A stretch of 64,000 nt of DNA from Bolinopsis microptera. Lineage: Eukaryota > Ctenophora > Tentaculata > Lobata > Bolinopsidae. The translations under genes and the position numbers were made by a program. Under the pieces are notes generated by a model. It searched no databases, was not told where the DNA came from, and worked only from the letters and a program-made list of their open reading frames with translations. The DNA is taken from assembly GCF_026151205.1 (NCBI RefSeq), contig NC_087079.1, positions 15,188,445-15,252,444 on the forward strand, read 5' to 3'. Of this stretch, positions 48,882 through 59,701 are shown piece after piece; the stretch's first letter is position 1; each line of letters begins with the position of its first letter.

Positions 48882-50546
48882 ATGTCTCCACACGATTTGG
48901 TTCCGATGAACTTTGGTATCCGGTTACTGGACTCACCGACACACAGTACCCTGGAGCTTATAGCAAAACAAAGAAAAGTAGTGAGAGCTAGTTCAGTTAT
49001 CTTATCATTTAACAGTCCTGTGATAGATCACATGACCACAACTCTTCATATGACTAGTTTGAATGTGGAAGAGTTCAGTGAGAAAGCTGTGAGATATTTT
49101 GTTCATGCTGCCTACACTGGGAAAACTCCACTTATCGCTAGAGATGTATTCAGAGATATCAATAAGTTGGCCAACGTATTTGAAATGTCTTGGTTGGTGA
49201 GCCGATGTGTTGATCAGTTTAACCATATGGCTGGTACTATCCAAGAACCTTCATATCGAGACTTAGTTTTCTTATTTGATGAAGCAGTTTATGTTTTATC
49301 TAACCTCAAATCTAGACAGTTAGTTGAGATTGCTCTTACAAAGATCCAGTCACTGAATGGGGAGTCACAGCGTGATTTTATCTTCAGATATCTCCAAAAC
49401 TTGACCTCTCTGTCTTGCCAACAACTAGATTTGATCATTGAGCTGACGAAAACTAATGTAGAATACGTTGTAAAACCAATTACAGAACAAATTACTGCTA
49501 GTTTATCTAACCAGGGAACTTTGGATCTAACCAACTTCAAATATACTCTGGAAAACATTGATTTGAGTTATTGTCTTAAAAACAATATTCAGCTTTATGA
49601 GAGACTGTTTGGTAAGTTAGAGGAACTGTGTGGTACAAATGATGATTTGAAGTGGCTGCTTAGACTTCAAAGAAAATCTATTAAGGAGTCAACAACATCC
49701 AAGGAATTAATCTCTTCAACTGCCACCACTTCTGGAGTTACTCAGTGTCTCAGTGTCTGCAACATACCTTGTGCTACAGCTACACCAATAATACCAAATA
49801 TGTTTCACACACTTAACACTACCTTGACATTTGATGAAGTTGTTGATTGGTTGGGTACATCTGACGAAGTTTCAAATTTCTGGATGTTCTTGGAGGGAAT
49901 ATGGACTTGGATGAGAGCTAATGAAGACACTCAAGTAAAAATTTCACCCAAGTTACGAAGAAAAGTTTGTGAAATCAGAAAACAGCGGAAATGGAGAAAA
50001 GTTTCCGAAAATTTTCTTGAAAATCTTGTTCCCCTATCAGAATCTTCCTATAAATTTTTTCGAGGAGTAATAACCTGTGAAGATCTTTGTACAGCTATGC
50101 TAACAGAAGCAGGATGGAAAATCACATTTACTGAAGAAATCAAGGATATTTTTTCCCTTCTCAAAGAAGAAACTAAGATATCCTTTTTCAGCCATAGATT
50201 CCAAGGTTTTTCAAATTGTTCTAAACCAGGGAAATGTGGATTTATTCTAAAAACAGTACCTGCAAAAGAGCATGCTAATTTCGTTCTCTCTACTGATCCC
50301 ATTGATTACTTATACTCAGAAGAAATACATTATCATAATGATATAGATACTAAAGATTTACATCTTTTGGTGCAATGGCGCAAAAAGCTAAAGATTTTCA
50401 ACATGCACACCGGTCATTATCTTCCGATGAGCTGGGCTGGTAGACCTGTACAAGAGGATAATGGACTTCTTTGGAATACATTTCCAGTCCATGAATATGG
50501 AAAGGATGATACGTATGTTTTTTGTTTATTGTACCCAAATTTGTAA
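48882..50546 (+). CDS. BTB/POZ-domain protein, gene 1 of a local family
   Basis: 554 residues from ATG, single coding exon. The N-terminal BTB/POZ fold covers about residues 18-115 (VVRASSVILSFNSPVIDHM; AVRYFVHAAYTGKTPL; LANVFEMSWLVSRCVDQF). A helical BACK-like region follows to about 260. After a Ser/Thr-rich linker (about 265-305) is a conserved C-terminal module of about 240 residues with TFDEVVDWLGTSDEV, FFRGVITCEDLCTA, SKPGKCGFILKTVPAKEHAN and LPMSWAGRPV. I do not recognise that module. BTB proteins usually oligomerise and often serve as cullin-3 adaptors, so a substrate-adaptor role is plausible but inferred. Paralogue at 56937-58625; fragments at 51805 and 58900. Confidence 0.88.
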   Translation: MSPHDLVPMNFGIRLLDSPTHSTLELIAKQRKVVRASSVILSFNSPVIDHMTTTLHMTSLNVEEFSEKAVRYFVHAAYTGKTPLIARDVFRDINKLANVFEMSWLVSRCVDQFNHMAGTIQEPSYRDLVFLFDEAVYVLSNLKSRQLVEIALTKIQSLNGESQRDFIFRYLQNLTSLSCQQLDLIIELTKTNVEYVVKPITEQITASLSNQGTLDLTNFKYTLENIDLSYCLKNNIQLYERLFGKLEELCGTNDDLKWLLRLQRKSIKESTTSKELISSTATTSGVTQCLSVCNIPCATATPIIPNMFHTLNTTLTFDEVVDWLGTSDEVSNFWMFLEGIWTWMRANEDTQVKISPKLRRKVCEIRKQRKWRKVSENFLENLVPLSESSYKFFRGVITCEDLCTAMLTEAGWKITFTEEIKDIFSLLKEETKISFFSHRFQGFSNCSKPGKCGFILKTVPAKEHANFVLSTDPIDYLYSEEIHYHNDIDTKDLHLLVQWRKKLKIFNMHTGHYLPMSWAGRPVQEDNGLLWNTFPVHEYGKDDTYVFCLLYPNL

Positions 50547-50768
50547 AAAGGAAGTGTCCGAAAGACGTTAAAACGTTTTTCGGCACCAATTGCAATTTCT
50601 TTATGGTATCACTGCTATGTTTTGGATCAGCTGAAATGTATTGATACAGATGTTTTAAATTTTGGTTTGTCATCTATAACCCCTACAAGGTTATATACTT
50701 ATATTATATGACAGGGGACATTAAACAACCCACTCGTCCCTAATGGTATAACCTTTATTCATCATGTT

Positions 50769-51550
50769 ATAGATGTGGATACTGGCGGGGAGGTGATCAT
50801 TGTTTGTTTACGTTTTGGTGGCGCCTCTAATAAGCAGGTCAAAGAGGTGATCATTGTTTGTTTACGTTTTAGGTGGCGCCTCTATTCAGCAGGTTGAAGA
50901 TGTGATTCAAATTTTGTATTATCGAAGGCTTGTAACACTTGTAACGCCTTCTTGTTAACCCCCTTTGAAGGTCCCGAATTATTTTCTGAACGAAAGCTCA
51001 AAAATAACCGAGAAATCGACCTTCGTATTAACTCATTTTGATGACTGTTACTGACCTAAAATTTCACGAAAAATCAATTGCCTCGATCTTTCGGTTTCAG
51101 CTTAACTCCTTAGAGTTAGGTCATGAGTAGAACCGAAGGATCAAAATATATGTTGCTTGTTGCTCGTATTAACTATAAAACATCAATTTTGAGGGACAAG
51201 GAAGTGTTTATAGGTTCTGAAACCTAGTTAAATCGATTTCTCGTGCAATTTTAGGTCAGAAACAGTCATCAAAATGAGTTAATACGAAGGTCGATTTCTC
51301 GGTTATTTTTGAGCTTTCGTTCAGAAAATAATTCGGGACCTTCAAAGGGGGGTAACAAGAAGGCGTTACAAGCATTACAAGTGGTACAAGCCTTCGATAA
51401 TACAAAATTTGCATCACATCTTCAACCTGCTGAATAGAGGCGCCACCTAAAACGTAAACAAACAATGATCACCTCTTTGACCTGCTTAATAGAGGCGCCA
51501 CCAAAACGTAAACAAAAAATTATCACTTCCCCGCCAGTATCCACATCTAT
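50769..51550. mobile_element. Large foldback element (about 300-bp inverted arms)
   Basis: The left arm 50769-51075 and right arm 51240-51550 are inverted copies. Ends read ATAGATGTGGATACTGGCGG. Each arm contains a direct repeat of GATCATTGTTTGTTTACGTTTT with GGTGGCGCCTCTA. No coding capacity. It inserted downstream of BTB gene 1. The terminal motif matches the small element at 6810-6945. Confidence 0.85.
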
Positions 51551-51804
51551 TGCCTCATTGTATAAATAATTTTGTCTTGTGTAAATGTAATTGTAAATAT
51601 AATTGTGATGCTGCTGTACAATTTATTTGAATTTTAAAATAAAAGTGTCTCTTCTTTTTTGCGTCTGTGGATAACACCAATATACTGCTCTGACCTGTTT
51701 AAACTTGCAATTACTTGATAGTTTTTTCTCCAACCTGCCTGCAGTGGTTTCTAGCTCGAACAACTGACAGAAAAAAATTGATTGAAATAAAGTTAGGACC
51801 TAAA

Positions 51805-52221
51805 GGTATTATAATCAAAGACATTTTTTCTGTTTTTGAACAAGAGATTAAGTTACACTTTCTCTGTCAAAGTGTCAAGGCTTTGTCGAATTGTACTAAA
51901 CCAGGGAAATGTGGATTTATAATAAAAACAGTACCTGCTAAAGAGCATGCTAATTTTGTTCTCTCTACTGACCCCAATGATTACTCAGAGGAAATACATT
52001 ATCATGACGAGATACATGCTAAAGATATGCATCTCGTAATGGAATGGTTTAAAGAACTAAAGCAGCCCTGTGGTTGGCCGAGTTATTACCTTCCGATGAG
52101 CTGGGCTGGAAGACCTGTATACCAGAATAATGAAATTATTTAGGATACATTTCCAGTGACAGACTATTCGAAGAATGATAAGTACAGTTTTTTTTTATTC
52201 TTCCCAAATTTAGATAAGTAG
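51805..52221 (+). pseudogene. C-terminal fragment of a BTB-family paralogue
   Basis: Matches the last about 135 residues of gene 2 (KDIFSVFEQEIKLHF, SNCTKPGKCGFIIKTVPAKEHAN, YLPMSWAGRPVYQNNEII). A TAG at about 52141 replaces the tryptophan codon found in gene 2; the frame would otherwise continue to 52221. No BTB domain upstream. The sequence just before it (51690-51805) is duplicated at 53703-53835. Confidence 0.85.
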
Positions 52222-54724
52222 ATTTGGACAAACAGACATAGATTTTTTTGGATAATTGCCACAGGCTTAATATTTTTATATCATGAATGTTTTTATGGGA
52301 ATCATCGATTAAAATTAAAGCTTTTATATTTTTATACATCTAATAAATGATACAATTACAGTAGTCAAGTTCTTAGAAAACAGTGTGGAATTCGGTACTA
52401 AGAGTTGATCTTGTGGTCTTTAAATGCCTCAATAACATAGCTATTAGCCACGCAGTACTTATAATGACACATCAATCTAAGAGATCAATGAAGACGGAAT
52501 TCTAGACTGGATGATGACTTTCATTTACAGAAAGTTCCTCTTATTCCGTATTTTAGATGCACGGGTGATTTTGATGATATTCCTAATATTTGTCCATAAA
52601 TACTGAACTGGTATGATATTTCAAAGATTTTAAAGTAATTAAGGGGAAATAAAGTTTGACTTTTAAGACATGTCGGCATTGTATTGAGTTACATACACCC
52701 TGTATAAAGAGATTTAAAGTGTTCATGAAAATAAATAGTACATTTAATCAGGCAAAAGTTTTTAAATAGTTGATAAGTATTGATTGATTGAAATAAATTT
52801 TCGTGCACATACAGAATGAATGGTTAATAATTTAATATATATGTAGACCAAGGTCTGTGCACGGGATGCTTCCTGGAAGAATCCAGTTCTTTTAGCGGGG
52901 CACCCTACCTAAAGCCAAATTGAGATATAATAATCATATTCCTAAGAAATAATCAGAAATCGAATACCAATCAAATAATCAATAAATGTTTTTGCCATGA
53001 AACGGACCAAACTGATCCTAACTCATATTCCACTCATCATAGCATATCGCTTCAGCATGTACAAAGGGCATAACCTCAATCAGTTTAATCAAATAATATG
53101 ATATATATGAGTAGTAACCATATTTACTATGCAAAATGCCCCAACCACATAGTGTAAATTTATATAGAATTCAAATTCCATATCATCATTAAACCTCAAT
53201 ACCTAGTCAATATAATAGCCCAAGCAAAATTAAATAACTTCTTATATACCTTACTGTCATACTACAAATTAATTAAACATTTGAAATCTGTTGACCAGAG
53301 AATAAATTTCTAAGCCTAATGCAAGTGAAATAATTTAGATGCAATAATGAATGCCTAATGTGAGTATCATTTGTCAATGTCCTTGTAAAAAAGTCTGTAC
53401 AAGAGATATGAGTAACTAATATAGAAGAAAAAACAGGAAGTTGTCGTCTGTTGTAAAATAAATAAAATATCTAGAATATAAATTAGAATATAAAATAACA
53501 TTCAGTCAATGTGTCGTCAATAAACTGTACAATTATCAAATGTTAAAACTGGGTGATACAGTCACCAAAAATAAATACTAAGTATGATAAGTTAATAAAT
53601 TAAATGTGGTCTATAAAACTACCACTAAGTCAATAAATTAAAAGTGGTTTATAACACTACCACTATGGGAACCCCTTCTCCAGTTAAAACATGTCAGTCA
53701 TGTGACCTGTTTAAAATTGTACCTGTTTAAAATTGTAATTGCTTGATAGTTTTTCTCTAAGCTGCCTGCAGTGGTTTCTAGCTTAAACAACTGACAGAAA
53801 AACATTGATTAAAATAAAGTTAGGACCTCAATTAGATAATTTTAAAGACGAAAGTATTATACCCAACATTGACCGGCGAACTGATAGCTACTTCAGAAGC
53901 AATGAAACTACAATCTTCTAGATAAAATGAGTCATAGTACTTTCAGCCGGACCCATCATAAGTGACATAAATCTAAAAGATAGTATGGTTAGTTTCTAAA
54001 TATAAACTCAAACTCTGAAAAGGAAACTGCCGTGAAATATGAAACATCAATAAAAGGACCAAGTATTTTTAAAATAATTTATGGAAAGCCCCTCAGACAA
54101 AATAAAAATCAATTATGCAATAAAGGAATCTTAAAAGGGTTTGTACTATTCATTCCTGAGGGGTGGAGGGAATTTAAGGCATGTATATATCGGTGCTCAT
54201 GCTCCTTAACATCTAAACTACTAGGACTTGAATTTTCTAGGATTCACACTGAAACACTTGTTAAAATTTTCCTTCTGAGTCAGTCCATGCTCTATATGGA
54301 GGTGGAGTCCTACGCAGTTTGAGTCATCATCCGTGTCAACCTTTTGCCCACTGATGATCTTGTAGAATGCTCTTCTGTGTTTTAAAGACGATTTAATCCA
54401 GAAACCTTAAAAATTATCCCTCTGTCATTTTCAAATTCATGTTAATGGTATCTACATTCTACATTTCTATTTTAGAATTTGTGTTGCCTAGTAACTGATC
54501 TCTCTTTGGAGTGACTTGTTGTCCATTCACCATATTATACAGAATCGACAAAATCTCGGATTATAAAGTTAACAGTTAAATTGTGGTACTTTCAAAAGAC
54601 AAAAATTGTTATTTTAGAATTGTATTTCAGCAGGATGAGTTCCACGGCTGCTGAGGGGATGACCATTATTTTTCATCCTCGTTAATGCTTAATTTAATTA
54701 ATATAGATTTGATTTTGTTATAAC
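52222..54724. other. Intergenic AT-rich region between BTB copies
   Basis: A duplicated block (53703-53835) resembles the upstream edge of the BTB fragment. A short direct duplication lies near 53580-53665. A 96-codon frame at 54032-54322 is unassigned. No supported gene. Confidence 0.4.
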
Positions 54725-56440
54725 CCAAAGATCAAGCTGAACTTTTCAATTCTTTCTTTTATAACCAGTTTTCGGATCCTTCACTTTATGACACTGACAT
54801 CTCCTATGTCAATGATGTTGATTTTGATATTGACTTCGATCATCGGGATGTTCGTAAGCTTCTTTCAAATATTAATTCAAATAAAGCCCAGGGACCAGAT
54901 GGCATACACGGTAAAATTCTAAAAAATTGTTCCGTAGGTTTAGCTTACCCTCTAACATGCATTTTTCGTGGATCCTACAACAGCGGCTACATTCCACAAG
55001 AATGGAAACTGGCAAATGTTGTCCCAATATTTAAGAAAGGTAAGAAAAGTGAGGTTGAAAACTATAGACCAATATCCCTTACTTGTTTAGTCATGAAAGT
55101 TTTTGAGCGCATTGTTAAACGTAAACTGCTTTCTTTGACAAGTACCCTTCTTGATCCCAGACAGCATGGTTTTTTAGAGCACAAGTCATGCACAACCAAT
55201 ATGGTTGACTTTTGTGATAGCCTGGCATTGTCTCTTAACGAAAACATTATCAATCATGTTGTGTATTTTGATTTTGCTAAGGCATTTGATTCTGTAAATC
55301 ATGATATCCTTCTTCATAAGCTAAAGACCTTATATAACATTGATAGTACACTTCTCAAATTTCTTACCAATTACCTTCAAGGCCGTTACCAAAGAGTGGT
55401 TATTGGTAATGAGATGTCATCTACCCTCTCAGTTAATTCTGGTGTCCCCCAGGGCTCTATCCTTGGTCCTTTACTTTTTGTATTGTTTATCAATGATATT
55501 CCTCTTGGCCTTTCAGATAATACTGATATTGTTTTGTATGCCGATGATACAAAAATCTGGCGTAAAATACATTCATCTTCTGATAATACTAATTTGCAAA
55601 TGGATATAGACTATCTCTCTGACTGGGCACTAAGAAACAAAATGCGATTCCATCCAGCAAAATGTAAAGTGCTTATTGTTTCAGGAAAACCATCTTTATC
55701 TCCTCCATTCGCATATAATCTTGATGGCTCTACTCTTGTGTATGTAGAGTTAGAAAAAGATCTTGGAGTCGATGTTACTCCTAAGCTAAGTTGGAATAGT
55801 CAGTGCGACAGAATTTATACTAAGGCCTGCCAACAACTTGGTATGGTCAGAAGAAATGGCCATATTGTCATTGATCAGAAACGTCGCCGGGCGCTTTACC
55901 TCTCCCTGGTTCGTAGCCAATTCGAAAATTGCTCCATAATCTGGCGCCCTTGTAATAAATCACTTAGTGATAAATTAGAAAGTCTCCACAAGAGAGCTAT
56001 TAAATGGATTCTGTCTGAAGAGGGCCGCAGTTATCCACCTGAGCAATATGTCAAAAAGTGCAAGCTTGTCGACATTCTCCCTTTGTCTCAAAAGTTTGAC
56101 TTGAATGATCTTATTTTTTTTCCACAAAGTTCTGAACAATTTAATTCCTGTATCGCTGCCTCACTATCTCTCTTTATATCAGGGGACTTCTCGACTAAGA
56201 CGTTGCCACCTCGACAGTCTGTCTATTGTTTTATCAATTTTACCTAAGTTAAGTCAGAATTCACACACCTTATGTACCTCAAATAGCCCACTGGCAAAAT
56301 CATTTTTCTACAGAACTCATATACTGTGGAATGGACTCCCTTTACAGGTAAGACAGATTGTGTCTACTAGTCTTTTCAAAGCTGAGGTCACTAAGCATCT
56401 ATGGAAATGTTTATTGGATAGTGAAACAACAGCCTAGCCT
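54725..56440 (+). pseudogene. 5'-truncated LINE reverse transcriptase
   Basis: The open frame begins near 54725 (KDQAELFNSFF) without a start codon. It contains KAQGPDGIHGKIL, ENYRPISLTC, FDFAKAFDSVNHD, GVPQGSILGPLLF and the catalytic LYADDTKI, then the C-terminal thumb and connection. The frame shifts near 56110 in an eight-T run and continues to 56437 (RTHILWNGLPLQV). The endonuclease is missing. Jockey/CR1-like by motif; a dead insertion between BTB copies. Confidence 0.85.
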
Positions 56441-56936
56441 AGTCTCTTTGCTCCCCATATTATTATTATTTTTGTTTTATTAATTTTTTTATCTACCTTC
56501 CTATACTTTCAACATCATATCACACTTCACCCGCACACCTTCTCACACATTAATGACCATATCAGACCTGTATCTAATGTATCTGGAATTTGACGTATTG
56601 AAATAACAATTTTGACTATATATCCACAGTTATTCACCATGGATTTGTTTGTTATTAAATAGTTTTTCATAAATTTTTGGATTTAGATTGATTCGATGTA
56701 ATGGGTCCAAGTTACTGCGGACATAGTTCACTATGTGTTTACCGTGTTTGGGTGCCCATCATATTTTACAGATGGGGGCGATATTTTGAACGATTCTATT
56801 TTATATTCATCTATTGCTGTACTCTGTAAAATTTGAAAAGTATTTAATAAAAAAATATACATTAATTGTATATAATATACTTAAATATATTTTGTAATAT
56901 AAGTACTACATACATAACTGAAAAATTTCAGGTGAA

Positions 56937-58625
56937 ATGTCTCCAAAAGTGTTTGTACCAATGAATTTTGGTATCCAGTTACTGGACTCTCCAACCCACA
57001 GTACCCTGGAACTAAAGGCAAGTCAGGGGGCAGTGATACCAGCCAGTTCAGTGATCCTATCTTTCAACAGTCCTGTGATAGATCACATGACCACAACTCT
57101 TCATCTGACCAGCATTGATATGAAGGAGTTCAGCGAGGCAGCTGTAAGATATTTCGTTCATGCTGCTTACACTGGGGAAACGCCACCTATATCCAGAGAT
57201 ATGTTCAGAGATATCAACAAATTGGCCAATGTTTTTAAGATGTCTTGGTTGGTGAACAGATGTGTTGATCAGTTTGAAAATATGACTGAAGCTATTCAAG
57301 AAGCTTCGTACGAAGATTTGATATTCTTATTTGATGAAGCAGTTTATGTTTTATCTAACCTCAAATCTAGACAGTTAGTTGAGATTGCTCTTAAAAAGAT
57401 CCAGTCACTGAATGGGGAGTCACAACGGGATTTTATCTCCAGATATCTCCAAAACTTGACCTCTCTGTGTTGCCAACAACTAGATTTGATCATTGAGCTG
57501 ACAAAAACTAATGTAGAATACGTTGTAAAACCAATTACAGAACAAATTACTGCTAGTTCATCTAACCAGGGAACTTTGGATCTAACCAACTTCAAATATA
57601 CTCTGGAAAACATTGATTTGAGTTATTGTCTTAAAAACAATATTCAGCTTTATGAGAGACTGTTTGGTAAGTTAGAGGAACTGTGTGGTACAAATGATGA
57701 TTTGAAGTGGCTGCTTAGACTTCAAAGAAAATCATTTAAAGAGTCATTGATATCCAAGGAATCTGTGACTTCAATTGCCACCACATCTGCATCTGGTGTT
57801 GCTCAATTGTCTGACAGTAACATAATACCAAATATGCTTCATACTCTTAACACTAGCTTGACATTTGACGAAGTTGTTGATTGGTTGGGTACATCTGACG
57901 AAGTTGTAAATTTGTGGATGTTTTTTGAGGGAATATGGACTTGGATGAATGCCAACGAGGGGTCTCCAGTCAAATGTTCATCCAACTTCCTGAACAAGGT
58001 TCGTGAAATTAGAAAAAAACGGAAGTGGAGAGAGGTGTCTCAATCATTTCTAAATTGCAATTTGCTTCTGCATAAGTCAGAGTCTTCGCGTGAATTTTTC
58101 CAAGCAATTATGTCCTGTGAAGATCTTTGTATAGGTCTTAGAGAGGCAGGCTGGAATATAATCTTTACTAAAGGTTTAATCAAAGACATTTTTTCCCTTT
58201 TCGAACAAGAGACTAAGTTATACTTTATCTGTGAAGGTCACGCATCTGTGTACAATTTGTCAAATTGTTCTAAACCAGGGAAATGTGGATTTATTTTAAA
58301 AACAGTACCTGCTAAAGAGCATGCTAATTTCGTGCTCTCTACTGACCCCAATGATTACTCAGAGGAAATACATTACCATAACGAGATACATGCTAAAGAT
58401 ATGCATCTCGAAATGGAATGGTTTAAAGAACTAGAGCAGCCCAGTGGTTCGCGGGGTTATTATCTTCCGATGAGCTGGGCTGGAAGACCTGTATACCAGA
58501 ATAATGAAATTATTTGGGATACATTTCCAGTGACTGACTATGGGAAGAATGATAGCTACTGTTTTTGTTTATTCTTTCCAACCTTACCATCACATCAGCT
58601 GAATCCCTGGGATCGTTTGATATAA
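56937..58625 (+). CDS. BTB/POZ-domain protein, gene 2 of the local family
   Basis: 562 residues from ATG, single coding exon. The domain order is as in gene 1: BTB about 18-115 (VIPASSVILSFNSPVIDHM; AAVRYFVHAAYTGETPP), BACK-like region to about 260, linker, then the conserved C-terminal module (TFDEVVDWLGTSDEV, CEDLCIGLREAGWN, SKPGKCGFILKTVPAKEHAN, LPMSWAGRPVYQNN). Residues from about 122 to 260 are almost identical to gene 1 even at DNA level, while both flanks have diverged. AAAAATTTCAGGTGAA just before the ATG mirrors gene 1. It has a C-terminal extension after FFPTL. Function unknown; a ubiquitin-ligase adaptor is possible. Confidence 0.88.
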   Translation: MSPKVFVPMNFGIQLLDSPTHSTLELKASQGAVIPASSVILSFNSPVIDHMTTTLHLTSIDMKEFSEAAVRYFVHAAYTGETPPISRDMFRDINKLANVFKMSWLVNRCVDQFENMTEAIQEASYEDLIFLFDEAVYVLSNLKSRQLVEIALKKIQSLNGESQRDFISRYLQNLTSLCCQQLDLIIELTKTNVEYVVKPITEQITASSSNQGTLDLTNFKYTLENIDLSYCLKNNIQLYERLFGKLEELCGTNDDLKWLLRLQRKSFKESLISKESVTSIATTSASGVAQLSDSNIIPNMLHTLNTSLTFDEVVDWLGTSDEVVNLWMFFEGIWTWMNANEGSPVKCSSNFLNKVREIRKKRKWREVSQSFLNCNLLLHKSESSREFFQAIMSCEDLCIGLREAGWNIIFTKGLIKDIFSLFEQETKLYFICEGHASVYNLSNCSKPGKCGFILKTVPAKEHANFVLSTDPNDYSEEIHYHNEIHAKDMHLEMEWFKELEQPSGSRGYYLPMSWAGRPVYQNNEIIWDTFPVTDYGKNDSYCFCLFFPTLPSHQLNPWDRLI

Positions 58626-58895
58626 AGCATTTCTAAAAACTTTCTTATTCAAATTGTCTCAGCATGAACTTGAAAAACTTTATCAATGACTGATTTTGTC
58701 CTATATTTAGTGTTAGTACTTTAATTTTAAGCTTCACTCTCTGATTTTAGTATGAAGGATATATTTTCAAGTATATGACAGTAGTCCTAACTTTTATCGT
58801 GATAGTTTCTGGGATGACTAGATTAAACACTGCTGAGTATTTAAGTTTATCTTAATAGTGGTGTTCTTAAACTTCAATTTATTATTATTATTATT
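58626..58895. other. 3' flank of BTB gene 2
   Basis: AT-rich, with a short TTA repeat near 58880. No gene. Confidence 0.35.
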
Positions 58896-59140
58896 AGATA
58901 AACAAATTTGGACAAACGGACATCGATTTTTTGGTTAATTGCCACAGGCCTAATTTTTTTATATCATGAAGATTTTTATGAGAGTTATCACTTTAAATTA
59001 AAGCTTAAATTATATTTTTTGATTAGTATTACAATGAGCTGGGCTGGAAGACCTGCATACCACAATGATGCAATTTTTTGGATACATTTCCAGTGACAGA
59101 CTATGGGACGAATGATAGCTACTGTTTATGTTTATTCGCT
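58896..59140 (+). pseudogene. Second BTB-family remnant (3' end only)
   Basis: 58896-59010 resembles the downstream flank of the 51805 fragment (52210-52330). It is followed by a scrap of the C-terminal module, MSWAGRPAYHNDAIFW, at about 59032-59080, after which the frame is broken. It shows at least one further duplication or rearrangement. Confidence 0.75.
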
Positions 59141-59402
59141 TGATTCGAAAATGTTTAATACTAAGGCATTATGAATTTTTACTAAATTGACTACATATTG
59201 ATTGTGGTGATAATAAATGAATTGATTATATTGATTATGACGATGAAAAATATATTAATGATTTCCCAAAAAATTGTGCCTTTTCTTTAAAATTTTGCAA
59301 CCTTGAATGTTAACAGTAGAATATTTTCCCATGTAATAATATTGTACATAATTCTTCTTTTTTCAAAGAATATTTTACTCTGGATATCATCGTTTGTTAA
59401 AT

Positions 59403-59670
59403 ATTGAGTAGGATGTTGATAATAATAATGGTGATAGTAACTTTAAAATTGAGTAGGATGTTGATAATTTTAATGGTGATAGTAACTTTAAAATTGAGTA
59501 GGATGTTGATAATAATAATGGTGATAGTAACTTCAAAATTGAGTAGGATGTTGATAATAATAATGGTGATAGTAACTTTAAAATTGAGTAGGATGTTGAT
59601 AATAATAATAATGGTGATAGTAACTTTAAAATTGAGTAGGATGTTGATAATAATAATGGTGATTGTTTAA
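59403..59670. repeat. About 45-bp minisatellite, six copies
   Basis: The unit starts ATTGAGTAGGATGTTGATAA, then TAATAATGGTGATAGTAACT. Copies vary in the number of AAT triplets. The last one ends just before the first STIMATE exon, which itself begins with a piece of the unit (AGGATGTTGATGAT). Confidence 0.9.
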
Positions 59671-59701
59671 TATTCAGGAGGATGTTGATGATTGCTGTTA
59701 G

